64,000 bases of DNA from Skeletonema tropicum (GCA_037178625.1 CM074127.1:1116001-1180000); one strand, 5' to 3'. Positions 1-10,687 are shown, counted from the stretch's first letter. The notes: generated by a model from the letters alone, not told the origin. A program made the numbers and translations.

Positions 1-950
1 AAAATGTGCGAGATACCCTTCATGACATGGGCAAAGGGCGGAAAAGCAGCCGCTCCAAGAAAAGTAGCCGTGCAAAAGTGCTGGCAGGTTTCGAAGCAAT
101 CGCATTTGAATTCAAAAATGTCCCTTTTCCTGTTTCGCTCGTCCTATCTCCCGTCCAGCTACGTTCCTATCAACTCTTATTTCGACAAATATTCTTTGCA
201 AAGTATGTTGAGCGTCAACTTGTCAACATGTGGTCAGACCATCAGCTTTTGAAACAAATGACATCTTTGAGAGCTGCATGTAGCCCAACGTTTAGTCTGC
301 GCAGACGTATGCTACACTTCATACAGAACTTTGTTTATTACATGAAGTTTGAAGTAATCGAACCCCACTGGAGAGAATTAGAAAGCAAGCTGAATGCCTC
401 CAAGGATTATTGCTTGAATAGATCTAAGCATGGCAACTCGACGGAGGCAAACTTTCCTCGTACTGTGGATGACCTGCTAAACGAACACAATCAATTCCTC
501 ACTCGCCTGTTCACACAATGTCTCCTCTCAAATTACGATCTCATAGAAAGGGCGTCGAAAATCATGACAACGTGTTTACTCTTTTGTACTCAAATCAAAT
601 TCTTCATGGAGTCAACCAAAGTGCACGAAACCCTGGAGAATACACGTATTGAACGGTCAATGATGCGATTCGGAAAAAAGAAGAAAAATACAGATCTGGA
701 GGCTGATTTCCGTGTCAAGCGAGAGGAAAACATTCAGCGCTGTTCTGATAGGATCCTGCAAGAGTACCGTACGGAGAATTATCAGCATATGATCAAAAAG
801 TTTGATCAGGTCTTCACATCTCATTTGGCAGAGTTCATGAAGAATCTGAATAGTGATTATTCGCAGCAATCCAATTCTCATTTGACAAATTTATTCATGC
901 AGCTTGACTACAATGGATTTGTCTCATCATCTCTGCATACTAGTGAATGA
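1..950 (+). CDS. Gamma-tubulin complex component 2 (GCP2/Spc97), C-terminal part
   Basis: The frame is open from the left window edge to a TGA at 948-950, so the 5' part of the gene lies outside. About 315 residues of the C-terminal GCP domain are visible. Recognisable family features are a helical stretch around FFAKYVERQL, the block LRRRMLHFIQNFVYYMKFEV followed by EPHW, and a later helix with FLTRLFTQCLLSNYDL. This order matches GCP2 better than GCP3, and the end with LDYNGF resembles the animal GCP2 terminus. GCP2 pairs with GCP3 in the gamma-tubulin small complex that nucleates microtubules at organising centres. A lysine-rich insert (residues about 220-230 of the visible part) is not part of the core fold. 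The first ATG inside the window is not claimed as the start. Confidence 0.85.
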   Translation, partial: NVRDTLHDMGKGRKSSRSKKSSRAKVLAGFEAIAFEFKNVPFPVSLVLSPVQLRSYQLLFRQIFFAKYVERQLVNMWSDHQLLKQMTSLRAACSPTFSLRRRMLHFIQNFVYYMKFEVIEPHWRELESKLNASKDYCLNRSKHGNSTEANFPRTVDDLLNEHNQFLTRLFTQCLLSNYDLIERASKIMTTCLLFCTQIKFFMESTKVHETLENTRIERSMMRFGKKKKNTDLEADFRVKREENIQRCSDRILQEYRTENYQHMIKKFDQVFTSHLAEFMKNLNSDYSQQSNSHLTNLFMQLDYNGFVSSSLHTSE

Positions 951-1028
951 GATGTCGTTGTATTCAAAATGTGAATTCATTTAATACAATCTAACTAATA
1001 ACTATTCCTACAAGCGTATAAGCCACTA

Positions 1029-1898
1029 TCAATAGCATTGCACCGTTCCGATGTCATCATCGCCCACATGCTTTCGTAGATAGTAAATCTCAGCGGTCAT
1101 GTCCGTGAAGGCTGAGAATAACCAGAGACAGCATGAAAAAACATCCATCTGAATCACCCATAGGTCTACATAACCTGCAAGACCAACATAAGAGCCGACA
1201 CAGCCTAATACGGCTCCGATTAAGAAGCATAAATCTCCAATTCTAAAGCATGCAACTCCCTCATAGTCGTGTTTTCTGAGCAACAAGTTGATAGCCTCTA
1301 TGAAGAACATATGTACACTGACGAAGTCCCAAATTGTCCTTGCTTGATATGTATGACTGAGAGCAGATATCATGCCAGCAACACCCGCTAGAACAAGGAC
1401 AATATTGAGACAATCAAAATATCTTAATAAATCAAATAGACCGACAAACACAAAGAATAATGCACCCAAGATATATAGCAGTTCATACTTCAGGCTGTAT
1501 GCTTCCCATTTGTCATGTAGATAATCGGGTCCATTCTCAGAAGTATAATTGGTCCAAACCTCATCTGTGTCTTCATAGACTACATCGGCAGGGACTCCAC
1601 GGCGCTTAGTATACAAATACCAATTTAGTGTCGCCAGCGCTAATTTGAGGTAGAAGAACGATGCCAGAATGAAACACAAATGCGAGAGAAACGCAAGGTG
1701 GATGGATCCTTTGATGTTGTCGTATACATTGTGGCAAGAAGGAAGATACGGTCGCTTGCGCTCGTGATCAATCTCGTCTGACAGTGGCACGCCATCCGTT
1801 ACTAGTGGCATACAAGCTACAGGTGATTCCTCATATTTTTCTGCTACTTCATCTTCTGTTACCTGGCGCAGGCGTTGGTCAGCTTCTTCGGATATCAT
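1029..1898 (-). CDS. Multipass membrane protein of unknown function
   Basis: An intact 289-residue frame starts at an ATG at 1898 and ends just before the GCP2 gene, to which it is convergent. I do not recognise the family. The first 75 residues are acidic and hydrophilic. Then come roughly six hydrophobic segments: SIHLAFLSHLCFILASFFYL, ELLYILGALFFVFVGLFDLL, CLNIVLVLAGVAGMISAL, a segment near DFVSVHMFFIEAINLLL, IGDLCFLIGAVLGCVGSYVG and the segment before AEIYYLRKH. The loop between the first two carries a possible N-glycosylation site (NYTS). No catalytic motif is visible. It shares the 332-bp upstream gap divergently with the CYTH gene. It is probably an alga-specific integral membrane protein. 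Confidence 0.6.
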   Translation of the reverse strand: MISEEADQRLRQVTEDEVAEKYEESPVACMPLVTDGVPLSDEIDHERKRPYLPSCHNVYDNIKGSIHLAFLSHLCFILASFFYLKLALATLNWYLYTKRRGVPADVVYEDTDEVWTNYTSENGPDYLHDKWEAYSLKYELLYILGALFFVFVGLFDLLRYFDCLNIVLVLAGVAGMISALSHTYQARTIWDFVSVHMFFIEAINLLLRKHDYEGVACFRIGDLCFLIGAVLGCVGSYVGLAGYVDLWVIQMDVFSCCLWLFSAFTDMTAEIYYLRKHVGDDDIGTVQCY

Positions 1899-2230
1899 TT
1901 ATCATTAGAGGTCCACAGATAAGAAGTTGGGCCCCTTTCCTCGTTGCAGCCAAAAATCAAGGTGCCTCGAGTGCATACACTGTTTTATTTGTGTAGGTTC
2001 AATGCATGCAGTTGAAGTGATGTAGTATTACGCCATGCTAGCACGCATCCGGGACCTTTATTAGAGGGTCATTTTGATATCGTAGATTGATTTTTGATCG
2101 AGACTCGAGATCTGTAATTTTGTGCACAGGACGTAGGAACTAGTACAAATAGTGGCGCCAATGATCATCACCAGAGCGCATCTTCCCCATGGCCATGGGA
2201 TTTTGATACTGACTGCTCACTGTCGCAACA
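1899..2230. promoter_or_regulatory. Divergent intergenic region with ACGTAGGAACTAGTAC motif
   Basis: This 332-bp gap separates two divergently transcribed genes and should hold both promoters. No clear TATA box is evident. The only distinctive word is ACGTAGGAACTAGTAC at 2131-2146, which has close relatives upstream of other genes in this window (15205-15220 and 43629-43643). Its role as a regulatory site is an inference from recurrence only. Confidence 0.3.
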
Positions 2231-3226
2231 ATGCCTCCAAAAAGGTGTCTATCATTTCATATGGTACTATTCATGGTATCACATTCCCTCAGATTTTCAG
2301 CTGCCTTCACAACAACTCGTGAATTCTTCAGTGGTCTCAGAAGTACATCATCTGTCATCCGAAGAAGCATTATGTCGTCAGCGGAGTCAGATGTAGAGAT
2401 TGAGATAGAGAAGAAATTCGCCGTGAACGATCGAACTTCAGCAATATTAAAATCATATGGATTCGAAGTTGTTCAGAGGGAGGAATTTGTGGATTGGTAT
2501 TTTGACTTGCCGGCGCCTCTATGGAAATTTTGCTTGGACGATTGTTGGTTTCGATATAGAGAGAAGAAAGTCAAAGTAATGAATAATTGGGGATGGCGAG
2601 GGGCTTGGCAAGTAAAGCGTGGTAGGAAGGGCACACGAGATACGGATGGGATGACTACTTATGAGGTATGATATTGATTTTGCTCACTCACTCTTGCTGT
2701 TGCTATTAGTATATTAGCAACTGACAGCTCACGCACTTGGCTCATCAACTAACAGGAACTGCAAGGAAAGGCTGCAAAGGAACTAATCTTGGACTTGCTG
2801 TCCGAAGTCACTGCAGATGAGTCAATTGATAACGAACTCAAACCTAATTCACAATTTAGTTCGCATGATATTCCTCATCTAGATGGAGGAGAGCTGCTTG
2901 CCCCATTTGCGAGGATAGAAACGTTTCGGACTAGTTGGGAGGCAGCTACATCAAACGAGTTCTCTGGATTGAAGATTGACATAGATAAAGCTGATTCTGG
3001 ATATATGGTCGGTGAAGTGGAAGCACTATGTGATGGAATATCTAGCCAAGAAGACGTCGAGAATGAGAAGGAAAAGATAAGAAAGTTTGTTGATTTGATA
3101 ACGCGAGAAGGTGAAAGCGATGCTGGGGCCACAACTATTGGAAAGCTTGAATTTGCATTGATGAAGGAAACTCCTGATCTTTACAATGCATGCATAAAAG
3201 CGGGTGTAATTAATGAACCAAATTAG
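2231..3226 (+). CDS. CYTH-domain protein, thiamine-triphosphatase-like, possibly plastid-targeted
   Basis: Two exons (2231-2665 and 2756-3226) are joined by a 90-nt GT-AG intron in phase 0, giving 301 residues. After the leader, EIEIEKKF matches the ExExK signature of the CYTH superfamily, whose members bind triphosphate in a tunnel lined by acidic and basic residues. DDCWFRYREK, WQVKRGRKG and the exon-2 run EVEALCD match the positions of ThTPase strand motifs (WLRRR, WELK and E-rich C-terminal strands). The likely reaction is hydrolysis of thiamine triphosphate or inorganic tripolyphosphate, needing divalent metal. The N-terminus has a hydrophobic stretch (MVLFMVSHSLRF) ending in SAAF followed by TTTRE, resembling a bipartite diatom plastid pre-sequence. 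A shorter start at Met11 or Met48 is possible. Substrate specificity cannot be read from sequence. Confidence 0.75.
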
Positions 3227-3290
3227 AGTGTGTAAAAAAATAATATTCGGTCATCAGACAAGTACGGTCGTGCGATCCCAGTGATGTTGA

Positions 3291-6200
3291 TTACCTCCTC
3301 CTCTCATCGTGCCTACGTCGATCATCTGGATAACCATCTCTCCCCATAGGAGGTCGCCAATTCGGCCCATCCCCTGGGCGGCCATCTCTACCCATCGGAG
3401 GTCTCCAGTCCTGAGAGCTAGGTCCATATCTACCATCACGCGAATCATCGCGTTTGTCCCTATTTCTTTGGCCCCCTCGATCTCTTTCTGCAACCACAGG
3501 ATTTCCATACTGATCGTATTCCCTTCCTGGTGGCGGAGTAAATCTATCACGATCACCACCTCTGCTATCGCCGCCCCTTCTTTCACCTCTCTCTGAGCGA
3601 TCTTTTGAACGATCGTCGCTGCGAGACGAGTCACGACGACGAGAATCCTTGTCATGTCGGCTACGTTTTTGGCGTTTCCTACCACCATCTCGGTCCGAAT
3701 CTTTCGAGCGCTTTCGATCTGTACGACTTTGATCATCTTCGCCTCTTTCAGACTTTTTATCATTTTTATCCTTTTCTTGACGATTGCGTTTGTCATCATC
3801 TTCGCGGTGGCTGCGCCTGTGCCCTTTCTTCCTATCCTTGTCTCTACTCGATTCTCTAGATCTATCTCTCGACCTTCTTCTTTCGCTCCTATTCGGGCTT
3901 CGACTCCTCCTTCGTTCATCTTTATCTGTTTCATCCTTGCTATTCTTTGCCCGGTCTTTATCTCTATCGCCATCTCTGGTTGACTTGGATTCATTGTTCT
4001 CCTTCTGTTTTCTGCCCTTGTCAGGAGAATCCCTCCTCTCTCTATCTTTGCTTCTTTCTCTTCGACGATCACTGCCATCATCATGTTGCCTTCTTGATCG
4101 AAACTCCTCATTATCCCGGCTGAACTGACTTCGATCATGGTTGTTTCTATTAGGAAGTTGTCGGCCACGATCATCGTAGCTATCAGGAGGTCCGCGACCG
4201 CGATTACCATCTGGGGGACCTCGTCTAAGATTCTCATTCGGAGGGCCACCACCATTTCTTCCACCATTCATCGGTTCGAAGAAGTCTCCACCATTGGGTC
4301 TACGCGGTCCATATTGATCATTCGAAGGGCCGTAATGATCATGACGAAAATGCTGGTCTGGGGGAGGAGGACCACGGAGATGTGGTGGTGCAGGACCCCA
4401 GTTGTCTCCCATGCGATCAGGCATTCTTCTACCATCTCCCCATGGGCCACCTTGGTCCATTCTATCGGGGTGTCCTCTGCCCATATCACGAGGTCCGCCT
4501 CGTCCCAAATCAAACGGATGCGGCATATCTCGAGGACCTCTTCCCATGTCATGAGGATGGCGCATGTCACGTGGGCCTGGACCTCTTCCCATCATATCAC
4601 GAGGAGGAGGAATATCGCGTGGGCCTGGTGGTCCTCTCCCCATATCGGCAGGATGTGGCATATCTCGTGGACCTCTTCCCATCATGTCACGAGGAGGAGG
4701 CATATCTCGAGGTGGACCAGATCCTCTCATGTCACCACGAGGAGGAGGCACATCCCTGTTTAAATCACGGGGATGAGGCATGTCACGATTGCCATCTCGT
4801 GGGTGACCACCCACATTGGGTGGAGGCTGATTCATCGGAGGATGCATGTTTCTAGGTGGATTTCGACTTGGTGGTGGTGGGAAGTTATCTTGATGACGAA
4901 GTTGATCTCGCTCCGGGGGCGGCTTTTGATCGTTGTTGCCTTTTTGATCCTGTTCTCGCCTTGACTTTCCTACTTCAGGCTGTTGTTGTTTCTCCTTCTT
5001 CTCCTCCTTCTTATCCGCACTTGCTCCCTTTTGCAAATGCTCTCTATACGCGACATCAAATGCCTCCTTTTGCTTTTCAACAGGCAATCCTTGCCTCTTG
5101 GCCTCGTCTTCGGCCATCTTTGCCACTGCCTTGGCTTCTCTGCGGCGTTTCTTCGTCTTGAATTCATGATAGCCTGATCCGTCTCCACCCAAGTCAATCT
5201 TGCCCAATTCTTTCGGGTCATCCGGGGCAACCGGACTAGCTTGGAAGTAGCGGTGGTGCAATGCTCGACTCGCAGTGAATCTCTTCTTCGGATCCAATTC
5301 TAGTAACTTTTCCAGCAGACCAAGTGCCGCAGTGGGCTTGATCTTCTCCCCATACTTCTCCCTTAAACGGGGCTTCCGCGGCTTATCGATCGAAAACTCA
5401 CCGGTCCGTATCAACTTCAATTCTCGGAAACCTTCCCACGATCTCTCGGTGGGTGTACCAATAAGATCAAATATTAATTTCAATTGATCCATTTCAGCCT
5501 TGCCCGTAAATATGGGCCTACCCAAAATAATCTCGGCAAAGATGCACCCAGCTGACCAAATATCTACTGCGCATCCGTATCGAGTTTCTCCCAGCAATAG
5601 TTCTGGTGGACGGTACCACAATGTAATGACTTTATTTGTGAACTCTCCCTCGCCAGCACTGTATCCTTCTCCTTCGAAGAGGCGTCCCATGAAGGAACTT
5701 TCCAAGCACCTTGCCAGTCCAAAGTCTGCCAGCTTGAGCTCAAAGTTATCTGTAATCAGAATGTTGCTTGTCTGTAGTAAATAAAACCAGTAAGTGTTAG
5801 AATGAAACTTGCAACGATAATAATTGAAAAATATACTGTAACATAAAAAGACAAGCAACATACCTTGAGATCCCTGTGCACAAAATTCCTTTCATGCATG
5901 AACTCCAACACCTGCAACAATTGCCTCGCAATACTCTTCACCTGCACCTCACTAAACTTATACGCCATATCCAATAATCCAGTCAAATCGTGACTTATAT
6001 ACTCCAATGATAAGAATAGATTACCCTTGTACGATTCACGTAATTTGTCTATGTCGGACATAGGGTCTTTTTTCTTTTTTGTAGCTTTAGTATTGGTTAT
6101 AGCAGATGAAGTAGTAATATCATTCTTTTTTGTGTTACTATCCTCAGAGTTTAATACTGGAGTCGAATTATTATTTTTATCGGAATTGTTGTTCTTGGAG

Positions 6201-6733
6201 GATGACGAGGCCTTGGAATCCTTGGCCTTCTTCCGTTTTTCATCCTCACGTTCATCCTCCCAATCTAATTCCTCTACCCCCTTGGAACTTACCACCTCAA
6301 ACATCTTGACCAGGTTTTTATGTTGAAGCTGTTTCAATATTTTGATTTCACGAAGAACCGTGGGGGGGATGCCCCAGTAGCCTGGATGATGAAGTCGTAT
6401 TTTTTTCAAGGCGACAATTTCTCCACCGGCGGGGTGGGCGAGCGTCCGGTCTAGACATTGGGCGCGGTAGACTTGTCCGTAGGTTCCCTCGCCGATTTGT
6501 TCCAGGCGACAGTAGTGGGCGATTGTTCGGGTTGAGAGGGACCAGCGGTGGATGGAATTTTGACGGAGAGTGGAGGCGACGATTTCGGGATCGTGTTGCT
6601 GTTGCTGATGTGATGCAGGCGCAGATGCAGAAGCACTCCCGCCATCGCCCTTTTCGTGAAGAGGAAGGCTGTTGAGGCTATCGATGCAACACGGATATTC
6701 GCTTGCCGGTAGCGGTGCCTCCTCTTGATCCAT
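3291..6733 (-). CDS. CDK9/CDK12-like transcriptional cyclin-dependent kinase with RD/RS-rich tail
   Basis: Two exons, complement of 5864-6733 and 3291-5771, are joined over a 92-nt intron in phase 0 and give 1116 residues. The glycine loop IGEGTYGQVY lies near residue 80, followed by VALKKI. The C-helix reads PPTVLRE in place of PSTAIRE/PITAIRE. HRDLK ends exon 1 and NILI opens exon 2; DFGLA, the T-loop with TLWYRPPELLLG, and DIWSAGCIFAE follow. These make it an active CTD-type kinase that would phosphorylate the RNA polymerase II tail with a cyclin partner. A charged insert of about 95 residues sits between strands 4 and 5, and the activation loop is longer than usual. The last ~550 residues are low complexity: repeats of the type RDMPPPRDMMGRG, then RS/RD-rich sequence as in CDK12/13, but placed after the kinase domain. 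Assignment between CDK9 and CDK12 is open. Confidence 0.88.
5761..5861 (-). repeat. 13-bp perfect inverted repeat spanning the CDK intron splice sites
   Basis: On the plus strand ATGTTGCTTGTCT (5761-5773) and AGACAAGCAACAT (5849-5861) are exact reverse complements. In the transcript the first arm is intron nucleotides 3-15, directly after the GT. The second arm consists of the 3' splice AG plus the first 11 nucleotides of exon 2. The stem would therefore bring both splice sites together and hide the 3' AG. This is seen directly; any function or transposon-like origin is inference. Confidence 0.85.
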
Positions 6734-7377
6734 AGTATTGTTGGTGTTATTTACGGTGGTGCAGCGGCATGAGTAGCGAGCTATGGTATGTAGCTAGCGG
6801 ACGATCTTCATGGTTAAATTTAAAATGGGTGGAGCGGTATGGCTGGCGTTGGCGCGAAGGCGGTTAGAGGAATAATTATGGCAGGGGAATCATTATGGCT
6901 CGGCAAAATTCACTCGCAGGCCTTTTGCGCTAGATATTTTTTAATTGCTCGCGGGCGTGTCCGCTCATGTAAGCGGGCAATTTTTGGACAGGCAACTACT
7001 GTAACGGGATCTACTAGTATCCGTACTTCCTGTGTCCGTAATTTTGGCGGCAACTACTGTGGACGGGTAATTACCAAGGCGGGCAACTACGGTGGACTCA
7101 TGTCTCATGTACCTACATCTCTTGAGTTAGTACCTATATTTTACACAGCCTGAGCAGCAATGATTATTGTACTTCTTCCCCTCTGCAGTCGGCAGCAGTA
7201 GCAATATAGATAAGTAGCAGATACAACATGCGAGCAACGAGCACAATCGACGTATCAGAAATAATATTGCCTATGCACATGCCTTTTGTGCCTTAAACCA
7301 TCATCGTCATAATATAGACGTCCAAAACAAAAATAGTCAACCGGACAAGAATTTTGCCTGCTACTGTGATTTTGATA
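6734..7377. other. Intergenic region with three GGCAACTAC(T/G)GT words
   Basis: The 644 bp between the kinase start and the carrier start carry no convincing gene. Three copies of a 12-bp word lie at 6991-7002, 7049-7060 and 7082-7093 in a G-rich stretch. A 104-codon frame across this stretch has no recognisable protein features and is not called. Confidence 0.4.
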
Positions 7378-8601
7378 ATGAACGATTATCTATCAGCACT
7401 GTCATGCTTCTATGGAGGACGATCACTCTCCGCTCTGATAGCTATCTGCACCTCATGCTGGTACATTTCTTCAAACTTCAATGCGATTGCATCCCAAGTC
7501 TTATTTTCAAAGTTTGATTCGAACGAGCAGCAAGATCAAATCGCATTACTAGCCCAGCTGTTGACTACATTACAGCTTGTGCTTGGCACCGTTTTCAGCA
7601 TTACTTTCTTCACGTGCCGTCGACTCCTATGCGGCAAGAGTCAAGGCAGTGTATTTCACAAGAAACTGAGCGTTTTTGACTTCTTCATTGGCATTTTGCA
7701 CTATGTTGGATCTATGTGCACAAATATGGGATTTGCACATGGTTCGGCGTCTTTGGTCCAATGCGTGAAGCTGCTGGAACCAATTGAGACACTCATTTTG
7801 ATGGTCTTGGCAATTATTGTGCGAGACATAATTTTCTCAAAAAGTTGGGATACAACCAAGCTCGAAATTCAACAATTTGTTTCTGTAAGGAAGGTATCAT
7901 CAACTTTCGTTATTATTGGGGGAACTACGTTACTTCTGAAGCAAAAGTCAATGGATCCCAATCCTAAATCAATCATATTTGCTCTGCTGTCAGGATTTTG
8001 CATGGCTTCTCGAAATGTGCTCAAAAAGACAACATCATCAATCAATTCAGATAGTGGAAGCGGAAGAAATGAAGAGTCAAGTCACGGTGCTTTTGTAACA
8101 GGAGTACAGAGCTTCACTTTCATCACCACGATGGCTGCTGTACCTGCAGTGGCGGTTACACTCGTATGTTATATCCACAAATTTTCTTCTCTAAACTCAC
8201 TCGTATCATATCTCATCAAATCAGAGAACGATGCTGCAACATATTTGGCACGTGCTGTTGTCTTTCATTGCCTTTACAATGTCTTTTCCATCACGGTGCT
8301 CAGCCTAACTTCTGCTACAACACATTCACTAATGAATGTCGGAAAGAGGATTGTGAATGTATTGGCAGCTGCAGCCTATTTCGGCGTGAAGCTTTCTCTG
8401 TCAGGAAAAGCTGGAATATCGTTGGCATCAGTGGGTGCATTCATATACAATGACAACTCAACAGAGATGATAAAGAGTAGTTCTCTAGGAAAATATTTAG
8501 CTAGAGATAGTAGAGAGCATGGATTAGAAAGTGAAGAATCAGACGAAGGGATTCCTTTCATAGACTCGGAAAAAAGCCGCAGGAGGAGGATACATGTCTA
8601 A
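7378..8601 (+). CDS. Triose-phosphate-translocator-family (DMT) membrane carrier
   Basis: A single exon of 407 residues starts at the ATG at 7378; the frame runs further upstream but without an ATG. About ten hydrophobic segments are present. Family marks of the TPT/nucleotide-sugar transporter branch of the drug/metabolite superfamily are VKLLEPIETLILMVL in the first half and GFCMASRNVLKK in the middle. In the second half HSLMNVGKRIVNVLAAAAYF is followed by GKAGISLASVGAFIYN, the typical repeat-2 signature ending in a GxxxYN-like motif. Such proteins exchange phosphorylated C3-C6 sugars or nucleotide sugars across plastid or Golgi membranes. A serine-rich loop lies near residues 225-245. No plastid targeting motif of the ASAF type is visible, so a Golgi/ER or outer plastid membrane location is as likely. 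The substrate is unknown. Confidence 0.72.
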   Translation: MNDYLSALSCFYGGRSLSALIAICTSCWYISSNFNAIASQVLFSKFDSNEQQDQIALLAQLLTTLQLVLGTVFSITFFTCRRLLCGKSQGSVFHKKLSVFDFFIGILHYVGSMCTNMGFAHGSASLVQCVKLLEPIETLILMVLAIIVRDIIFSKSWDTTKLEIQQFVSVRKVSSTFVIIGGTTLLLKQKSMDPNPKSIIFALLSGFCMASRNVLKKTTSSINSDSGSGRNEESSHGAFVTGVQSFTFITTMAAVPAVAVTLVCYIHKFSSLNSLVSYLIKSENDAATYLARAVVFHCLYNVFSITVLSLTSATTHSLMNVGKRIVNVLAAAAYFGVKLSLSGKAGISLASVGAFIYNDNSTEMIKSSSLGKYLARDSREHGLESEESDEGIPFIDSEKSRRRRIHV

Positions 8602-8909
8602 CACAACTGATGATGCTTTGACTCATACGCACGACAACTTTTCACTTGATCTATTATAGTTGAGTGATTATGGAGAGACGATGCAACACTAGAATCAATC
8701 AATTCTACTAAGTATCCCTTTTTCGCCCTTGGATGTTTGGTCTAAGCAGACAATATAGGGGGGAGGGCGGGGGCATCGGGCAAGTGCGGGCTCGCTTGCC
8801 CCAAGAAATCAAGCAGTTTGATCAAGCAATCTCTTGCTTCGTTGATGTTCACTTGATTTCGAATCAATCATTGAATAGAGAAGCAAACCCCAATCAAACG
8901 AAAACAACC
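8602..8909. other. Intergenic region upstream of DDI1
   Basis: This 308-bp gap between two codirectional genes contains a short G-rich stretch (8758-8780) and no recognisable gene or repeat. It should contain the DDI1 promoter and 5' leader. Confidence 0.3.
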
Positions 8910-10503
8910 ATGGCCGACGACCTCAACCTCACCCTATTCCACCCACCAAGCTCCAAAACGGATGCCATTTCTTTGCCACCGTCCACAACTCTCTCCGATT
9001 TATCGAGCTTTGCATCGGCCATTCTCGGCCTTGACGACGAAAGCATTGTCATTTCCAAAGATTCGTTTGCGTCACTTCCGTTACTGTTCTCTCCGACGAA
9101 TGCAGCTGCGGTTGGGTCAAAGGCATTGGGACAGTGCGGGATTGCAAATGGTGATCTGCTATCTGTCATGACAAAGGTGAGATTTCACGTGAGCAGCTTG
9201 CTATTCTTTGTTGGTACCTTGATATATATTTTGTTCTAATTCAAAAATACATTTATGTATGCAGAGTGAGTTTGATCAACTTCGGAATAGCTCAGCAGCG
9301 AATAGAGGAAGTCCAGCAAGACAACGACAACGCACTGGACCTCCTGCTGCGGCTGCATCAGGTGGCTTAGACTTTTCGGCACTACTTGGAGCAGCAGCTG
9401 CGCAGCCAGCTCCCGCTACAAACAACAACAACAATGGCACTGCAAATAATAATAATAATGTTGGACTGACATTCAACATTGAGGGCCTCCTAGCAGCATC
9501 CAATGCCAACAACGGCAACTCTGCCACCTCATCTCAAAAAACTCCACCAGTCCAATGGGACGGGATGCACCTAGACGATGCCATCTCACGAAATCCAGAC
9601 CCACACAACCTCATGACAATCCTCACCAACACATCCCGTCATCCAAATCTACTCAAAGAACTCAACTACCACAATCCACCAATGTACAAAAAACTCATGA
9701 GTGCCAATAATGACATTTCCAAAATGGCCGCCATATGGAGAGAAACTACAATGAAATCGACCACCTCACGGTTCTTACAACAACACTCACAACAATCCAA
9801 GGAAATGGAAATGAGACAACGACTGCAACGTGATCCGATGGATGAAGAGGCGAATAAGTACTTTGGGGAGAAGATACGAGAGGAGAATGTGCAACGACAG
9901 TATGAACAGATGATGGAGGAGTATCCTGAAAGTATGGGGCGTGTGCTCATGCTGTACATTAATTGTTTGGTGAATGAGAAACCGTTACAGGTATTTGTCG
10001 ATTCTGGGGCGCAAAGTACGATCATGTCGAGTGAGTGTGCGGATAGGTTGGGATTGTTGCATCTGGTAGATAAGCGATTTGAGGGAGTGGCAGTGGGAGT
10101 TGGGACAGGGAAGATATTGGGTAAGATTCATGTTGTGGAGTTGACTATTGGTGGGTATGCCTTTCCGTGCTCGATTACTGTTATGGATAGTGAGTCGGGG
10201 CTTGGAGATAAGAATATGGATTGTTTGTTTGGTCTTGATATGCTCAAAAGGCATCGTTGTTGTATTGATTTGGGAAAGAATGCTTTGGTATTTCCTATTG
10301 GGTTGACTGGTGAGAGTATGGAAGCTCCATTTTTGCACGAGAAGGATTTACCCACGAGTAAGGGAGGTACTAAGGGTTTCGATGCAGAGAGGGAAAATGC
10401 TGAGCTTGAAGCTCGGTGGGAAAAAATGGATACGGAGGAGGATGAAGGCAAACAAGAGAAAGAGGGTAACGATGGTAGTGGTGGAAAGGAAGAGAGTAAA
10501 TAA
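8910..10503 (+). CDS. DDI1: DDI1-type ubiquitin-like / retroviral-like aspartyl protease protein
   Basis: Exons 8910-9176 and 9265-10503 flank an 88-nt intron and encode 501 residues. Residues 1-89 form a ubiquitin-like domain, and the intron falls right after it. A Q/N/A-rich linker follows, then a helical domain (HDD) from about LDDAISRNPDPHNLM. The retropepsin-like domain has the catalytic motif FVDSGAQSTIM with Asp335, then GVGTGKILGKIH, FGLDMLKRH and CIDLGKNALVFP, all hallmark DDI1/2 blocks. DDI1 dimers cleave ubiquitinated clients and act as proteasome shuttles. The C-terminus is a charged tail (DTEEDEGKQEKEG) with no UBA domain visible; some lineages lack it. Start choice: an ATG in the context ACCATGG opens a UBL-like sequence directly. 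Confidence 0.93.
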
Positions 10504-10673
10504 CCTAATTCATAATCAATATAACTGAAACAACAATAGTTCGTCTGATTACCTCTCTAGAGGGGCGAAATTATGACCAACCAATACAACTTACAATACC
10601 TACATATCTTCTGTGTCGCATCGAAGACTCCTTGAGCTGACACGAAGACGAGCTTGAATAAGCTTCCACGGTC

Positions 10674-10687
10674 GGCCCACGTGGGCC
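10674..10687. promoter_or_regulatory. Palindrome GGCCCACGTGGGCC containing a G-box core
   Basis: The 14-bp sequence is a perfect palindrome around CACGTG, the core bound by many bHLH and bZIP factors. It lies about 170 bp downstream of the DDI1 stop. No gene starts nearby, so a regulatory role is speculative. Confidence 0.3.

Noticed and set aside
3254..5230. Several long open frames on both strands opposite the kinase tail
   Set aside because: They arise from the low-complexity R/D/P codons of the tail; they have no domain, and the kinase frame is continuous across the region.
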